From Rhizophagus sp. LPA8_4_AMF (Eukaryota; Glomeromycota; Glomeromycetes; Glomerales; Glomeraceae), in contig JADRCO010000389.1 in assembly GCA_021464525.1 (NCBI GenBank), positions 1-34,922 on the forward strand: 34,922 bases of DNA. Direction: 5' to 3'. The position numbers and the translations under genes were made by a program. Every line of letters begins with the position of its first letter. Position 1 is the first letter of the stretch. Below are positions 31,015-34,922 of the stretch, one piece after another. The notes under the pieces were generated by a model. It was not told the origin of the DNA, searched no databases, and saw nothing but the letters and a program-made list of their open reading frames with translations.

Positions 31015-33369
31015 ATGAACTATTATCATAAAATTGACTTTTTAATATCAAATAAAGTATCATTAAGTGGAACGACACAAATCTCAAAACGTAAAAGAAG
31101 CATGTATAAGAAATGTAATGAATGTAATAGAGAAAGAAGAGCTTTTGATAGAGGTCAACAAATTTGTCGCATTTGTTATAAAATAAAGACAATGCTTAAA
31201 TCAAGCGGAAACAAAGTTATTGATGATTTTATCAGACACACTCAAAGTGATTATTCTATTATGGTAGGAGGTAAAATGGAGTTTATTCCTTATGAACAAT
31301 TTAGCAATATAGAATTTATTGCTGAAGGAGGATTTAGTAAAATTTATAAGGCCACTTGGGTTGATGGTCCAATTGAATGGTACTTTTTTAAGCGTAGTGC
31401 TGATTATATTTTTCGTAAGAATTATTATACGGTTGCTCTCAAAAAACTTAATAATTCTAAAAATATTACTTCCAAGGAATTGAATGAGGTACAGTACATA
31501 ATACAATATTTTAAATATTCTTTAATTTAATGATAATAATAAATGAATTTTTTTTTAGCTAAAGGTATTTTATCAAATTGTTTCAAATAGTTGCACAACG
31601 AGTTATGTTTGTGAATATTTTGGAATTACTCAAGAACCTGTTAACAAAGATATTATAATTGTTATGCCATATTATAATTCAGGCGATTTGATGAATTATT
31701 TAAGTAATGATTTTTATAATATTAGTTGGTTTATAAAATTGTGTAGATTGTATAACATAATAATGGGACTTAAAAATATACATGAAGCAAACATTATTCA
31801 CAGAGATTTACACAGTGGAAATATATTTTTTAGTAAACATTTTGCGTGTATAGGTGATCTAGGAATAAGCAAATCTGCAACTGAAACTGCAGATAATAAT
31901 GAGAATTATGGTATTATTCCTTATATGGCACCAGAGGTCTTTCAAGGGCAAAAATATACTGAATCTTCAGATGTATATAGTTTTGGAATGATTATGTGGG
32001 AATTTATGACAGGCAGAAGACCTTTTTGGAATGAGAATCATGATATAGAACTTATAATTAAAATATATGACGGATTAAGACCACCAATTGTTACAAATGC
32101 ACCTGAAGGTTATATTGAATTAATGAAAGAATGCTGGCATTCTGATCCAAAGAAAAGACCACCAGCTATTGTTATATATTGGAAACTTAATAAAATGCGA
32201 GATATGGAACGAAAAAATACTGCGACTAAAATTATAGGATCATCAGATATCGGGCCTGTAACGATAAATAATCCAAGTGCCATATATAAGAGTAGAACTT
32301 TAAGTCATTTGATTCAATCTGCAATGTCTTTAAGGAGTTTAAGGAATCAGACTATCGGTAAATAATTTTGTGATACTATCAATACACTTGTAATAAAACT
32401 TAAAGCTTTTATTATATTTTGAAACAATTATCTAGATCCATTTTATTATTATTATATGAAATATTTACTGGTAATTATTTGGTCATTATTGCTAGTAGTA
32501 TATTTATTATTTATGTAGTATTTATGATCATTATTAATCATTATTATTTATTTTGCTAAAGATAAAAGAAAGTTCGAAGTTTATTCAGTTGACAATAATG
32601 ACAATAAAGACAATGGCACGAAAATTAAACTTTATATAACATTATTATCGCTCAATAGACTAAATTTTAAGTTTCAATAAACTCAATAAATAACGAAAGC
32701 TTATTTACAATATTTTTTAAAAAAAAATTATTTAGACCAAAGTATTAAATTTTAAGTTTCAATAAACTCAATAAATAACGAAAGCTTATTTACAATATTT
32801 TTTAAAAAAAAATTATTTAGACCAAAGTATTAAATTTTAAGTTTCAATAAACTCAATAAATAACGAAAGCTTATTTACAATATTTTTTAAAAAAAAATTA
32901 TTTAGACCAAAGTATTAAATTTTAAGTTTCAATAAACTCAATAAATAACGAAAGCTTATTTACAATATTTTTTAAAAAAAAATTATTTAGACCAAAGTAT
33001 TAAATTTTAAGTTTCAATAAACTCAATAAATAACGAAAGCTTATTTACAATATTTTTTAAAAAAAAATTATTTAGACCAAAGTATTAAAAGAAGAAAGTT
33101 TCTTGAAGAAAATAATGGTAAATAAAATTTTATTTTAATAGTCAACATGTTCATTTCTTAGATTTCATTAAATTATTTTATGTTTTAGATTATATTACGA
33201 AGGAAATTGAATTAGATATTAATAAGAGTTCTAATCAACCTAATAATGGTAAGCAAATATATTTTTTATAAAATAAGTCAATAGTATATTTTATAATCAA
33301 TTTGTCTTCTTCAATTTAATAATAGGATATATTACCAAGGAAATTGAACTTGATATCAACGATCTCTAA
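31015..33369 (+). CDS. TKL-type protein kinase, five exons, intact
   Basis: Exons: 31015-31488, 31559-32357, 33076-33117, 33189-33248, 33326-33369, all GT-AG, 472 residues. An in-frame ATG exists upstream (30967); MNYYHKIDF at 31015 fits the paralogue start. CxxC pairs C34/C37 and C51/C54 are followed by SSGNKVIDDFIRHTQ and the kinase domain: EGGFSKIY (about 104-111), VALKK (K143), HRDLHSGN (D241, N246), DLG (D258), APE (282-284), DVYSFGMIMWEFMTGRRPFW. All residues needed for catalysis are present, so it should be active. The last three exons are inferred from splice sites and the paralogue and encode DQSIKRRKFLEENN, DYITKEIELDINKSS and GYITKEIELDINDL, so the tail ends in two near-identical motifs. 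If intron 2 is retained, the protein stops two codons past the donor (TIGK). Intron 2 (718 bases) holds a five-copy repeat that multiplies its acceptor. No frameshift is seen. Confidence 0.85.
32661..33085 (+). repeat. 85-bp tandem repeat, five identical copies, with 3' splice site
   Basis: Copies start at 32661, 32746, 32831, 32916 and 33001 and are base-for-base identical (425 bases). Each ends TTATTTAG/ACCAAAGTAT, i.e. the intron 2 acceptor plus the first ten bases of exon 3. Only the last copy is followed by coding sequence (TAAAAGAAGAAAG). The other four continue TAAATTTTAAG. Confidence 0.95.
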
Positions 33370-34922
33370 ATTATAAAGTTTAAGCCAATTATTTTTTACC
33401 CTTTTATATAAACCAATAACAAATTATTTTACTGGTCATTATTATTATTATTATTATGAATATAGCTTTCCATGCAAAATAAATTTTTACGCCATTTGAT
33501 ATCTTTATGCATGATGGTCAAACAGAAGAAAAGGCAATATAAAAGTCGTGCTAATTTGATTGACTGATAAGAAAATTTTTTTTAATTCTGTATATCACTG
33601 TTATATAAGATGAAATACAAATCGCGTATTTTATTATCAATTTGATTATTTTTTATTTTTGTATCACGAACTGAGCTAGCTAAAAAATATACATGCAAAA
33701 ACAAGTAAATAAGAAAAATTAAAATTTTGGGAATTTTAGAACAATGAAAGTCACAAACTAAAAAAAAAAATCCCGAAATTTATTTCTAAAAGTTATTGTC
33801 AATTGACATCATGTAAAAAATAGCCAATTTGTAAATAAAAAAAACGTTAAAAAATAATTCAAGTGTGAAAACAGGACATTGCTTATTTCTTGTCATTTGG
33901 CTGTAAATGGTTTAATGTATGTCAGTATATGTTTTGTAAAATATTGAAGGAGGTTTAAGGAATTAATTTTTGAAGCATAATTATTTTTCAGTTATATATG
34001 TATATAGGACATTGTTAATTAATCAACATTATCAACATTGTAAATATCGAAATTTTTTACCAATATAATGCAGAATTTGTGATAGTATGAAGATATGGAA
34101 TTGTTATAGATATCTATTAATTATTCTATTATCTAACCATCAGGAATAGAACTATACTCCACAAAATAGAAATTTTAGATGGCGCGATCACTTTTTTGCG
34201 ATAGGTAAATTTGATACATGCATAATCAATACCGGTATTGACCTTAATTATCTATTAATTAATGACATAGATAACGTAGTAAGTATTATTGTATTTATTC
34301 TCAAAAAATATAAAATTGTCAAAATCATATCAAAATAAAGCTTTAACCAAGATAATTCTAATGATACGGTACTAAAATAAAATATTTATTAATGAGAAGT
34401 CACAAAAAGTTTTCCCATTCTCTCAGTTTTTGAATAATAAAAAATGTGCCTAACTTTAAAATCGATGATAAAATTTTTATTAATAATTAAACTTTTAATA
34501 AAAATATGGTACAAATCAGAAAAAAATAAAATTATATCAAAATCCTAAAAATACATTAGATTTCGTTTGTTTGTATTTATGGAATATGTTGTTATTTCAA
34601 GTACAAAAAAAAAATCAGATCGGCAAAAGGTGATCACGTTAATAGAGTGTTGTGAAACAAATGTCACGTTTTTAAAATTTTATGAATCATCGTTGCTTTA
34701 ATTAGAATAATTTGAAAGACGTACGTCAAGTATGAGAGCAATAGAAACAAATTTCACTTTGAAATTAGAATTCTAGGTAGAAAATTTATAGCGATAAGGC
34801 CGGGCAAAATTAATTTTTAGATTCTCGTGACATAAAATTTTAAAATTGACACGGCCGCCCGGTTTTTATTTTTATTTTTTATAATAAAAAATTTTATATT
34901 ACCTCTCAAAAATACAAAAAAA
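33370..34922. other. AT-rich right edge
   Basis: No gene, RNA or clear element is seen. A few GC islands (GGCCGGGC near 34799, GGCCGCCCGG near 34852) stand out but show no structure I can support. Confidence 0.4.

Noticed and set aside
32661..33085. Regular repeats considered as a CRISPR array
   Set aside because: The units are directly abutting and identical, without spacers, in a eukaryotic intron. It is a tandem duplication.
1..34922. tRNA, rRNA or other structured RNA genes
   Set aside because: No box A/box B pair with a GGTTCGA-like segment and no rRNA-like conserved stretch was found by eye. A covariance-model scan would be needed to exclude small RNAs.

Overview
The window looks like nuclear DNA of an arbuscular mycorrhizal fungus (Glomeromycotina, most likely Rhizophagus or a close relative). 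It is very AT-rich, with short GT-AG introns of about 70-85 bases. It combines three gene families known to be expanded in these fungi: tyrosine-kinase-like (TKL) protein kinases, BTB-domain proteins and Sel1-repeat proteins. Much of the rest is miniature transposons and broken gene copies. The genus assignment rests on family resemblance, not on a database search.

Layout. A broken BTB gene lies at 413-811 (+). A five-exon TKL kinase is at 1588-3576 (-), with a small TA-flanked transposon in its last intron. A long repeat-rich stretch with unrecognised coding relics follows to about 9.5 kb. A Cys-rich membrane protein is at 9616-10332 (-). Another degraded minus-strand coding region is at 11.5-12.8 kb, a CCCGAA minisatellite near 14.3 kb and a Sel1 relic near 15.3 kb. 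A second kinase with a one-base frameshift is at 16127-17928 (-). At 18.2-27.3 kb is an array of duplicated BTB-BACK-Sel1 units on the minus strand: one broken and split by a 1.5-kb foldback element, one intact (22007-24236), and one reduced to two pieces behind a 433-bp element. An intact 790-residue Sel1 protein follows at 27564-29936 (-). A third, intact kinase is at 31015-33369 (+).

Two kinases (16.1 kb and 31.0 kb) are close paralogues. Their C-terminal tails are built from small phase-1 exons that I joined from donor/acceptor signals and paralogue comparison. Both have GAATTC-rich upstream regions. The intact BTB-BACK-Sel1 protein and the Sel1-only protein share their C-terminal part of about 450 residues but have unrelated N-termini, which points to module swapping. 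Adaptor-like (BTB, Sel1) and kinase genes sit together in a transposon-rich, duplicating region. That they act in one signalling route is inference only.

The strongest unusual signals are: a perfect five-copy 85-bp tandem repeat in a kinase intron that multiplies the 3' splice site; a Mutator-like foldback insertion whose 9-bp target duplication is confirmed by an empty site in the neighbouring paralogue; and several unrelated elements that share one architecture of ends made from short inverted or tandem motifs.
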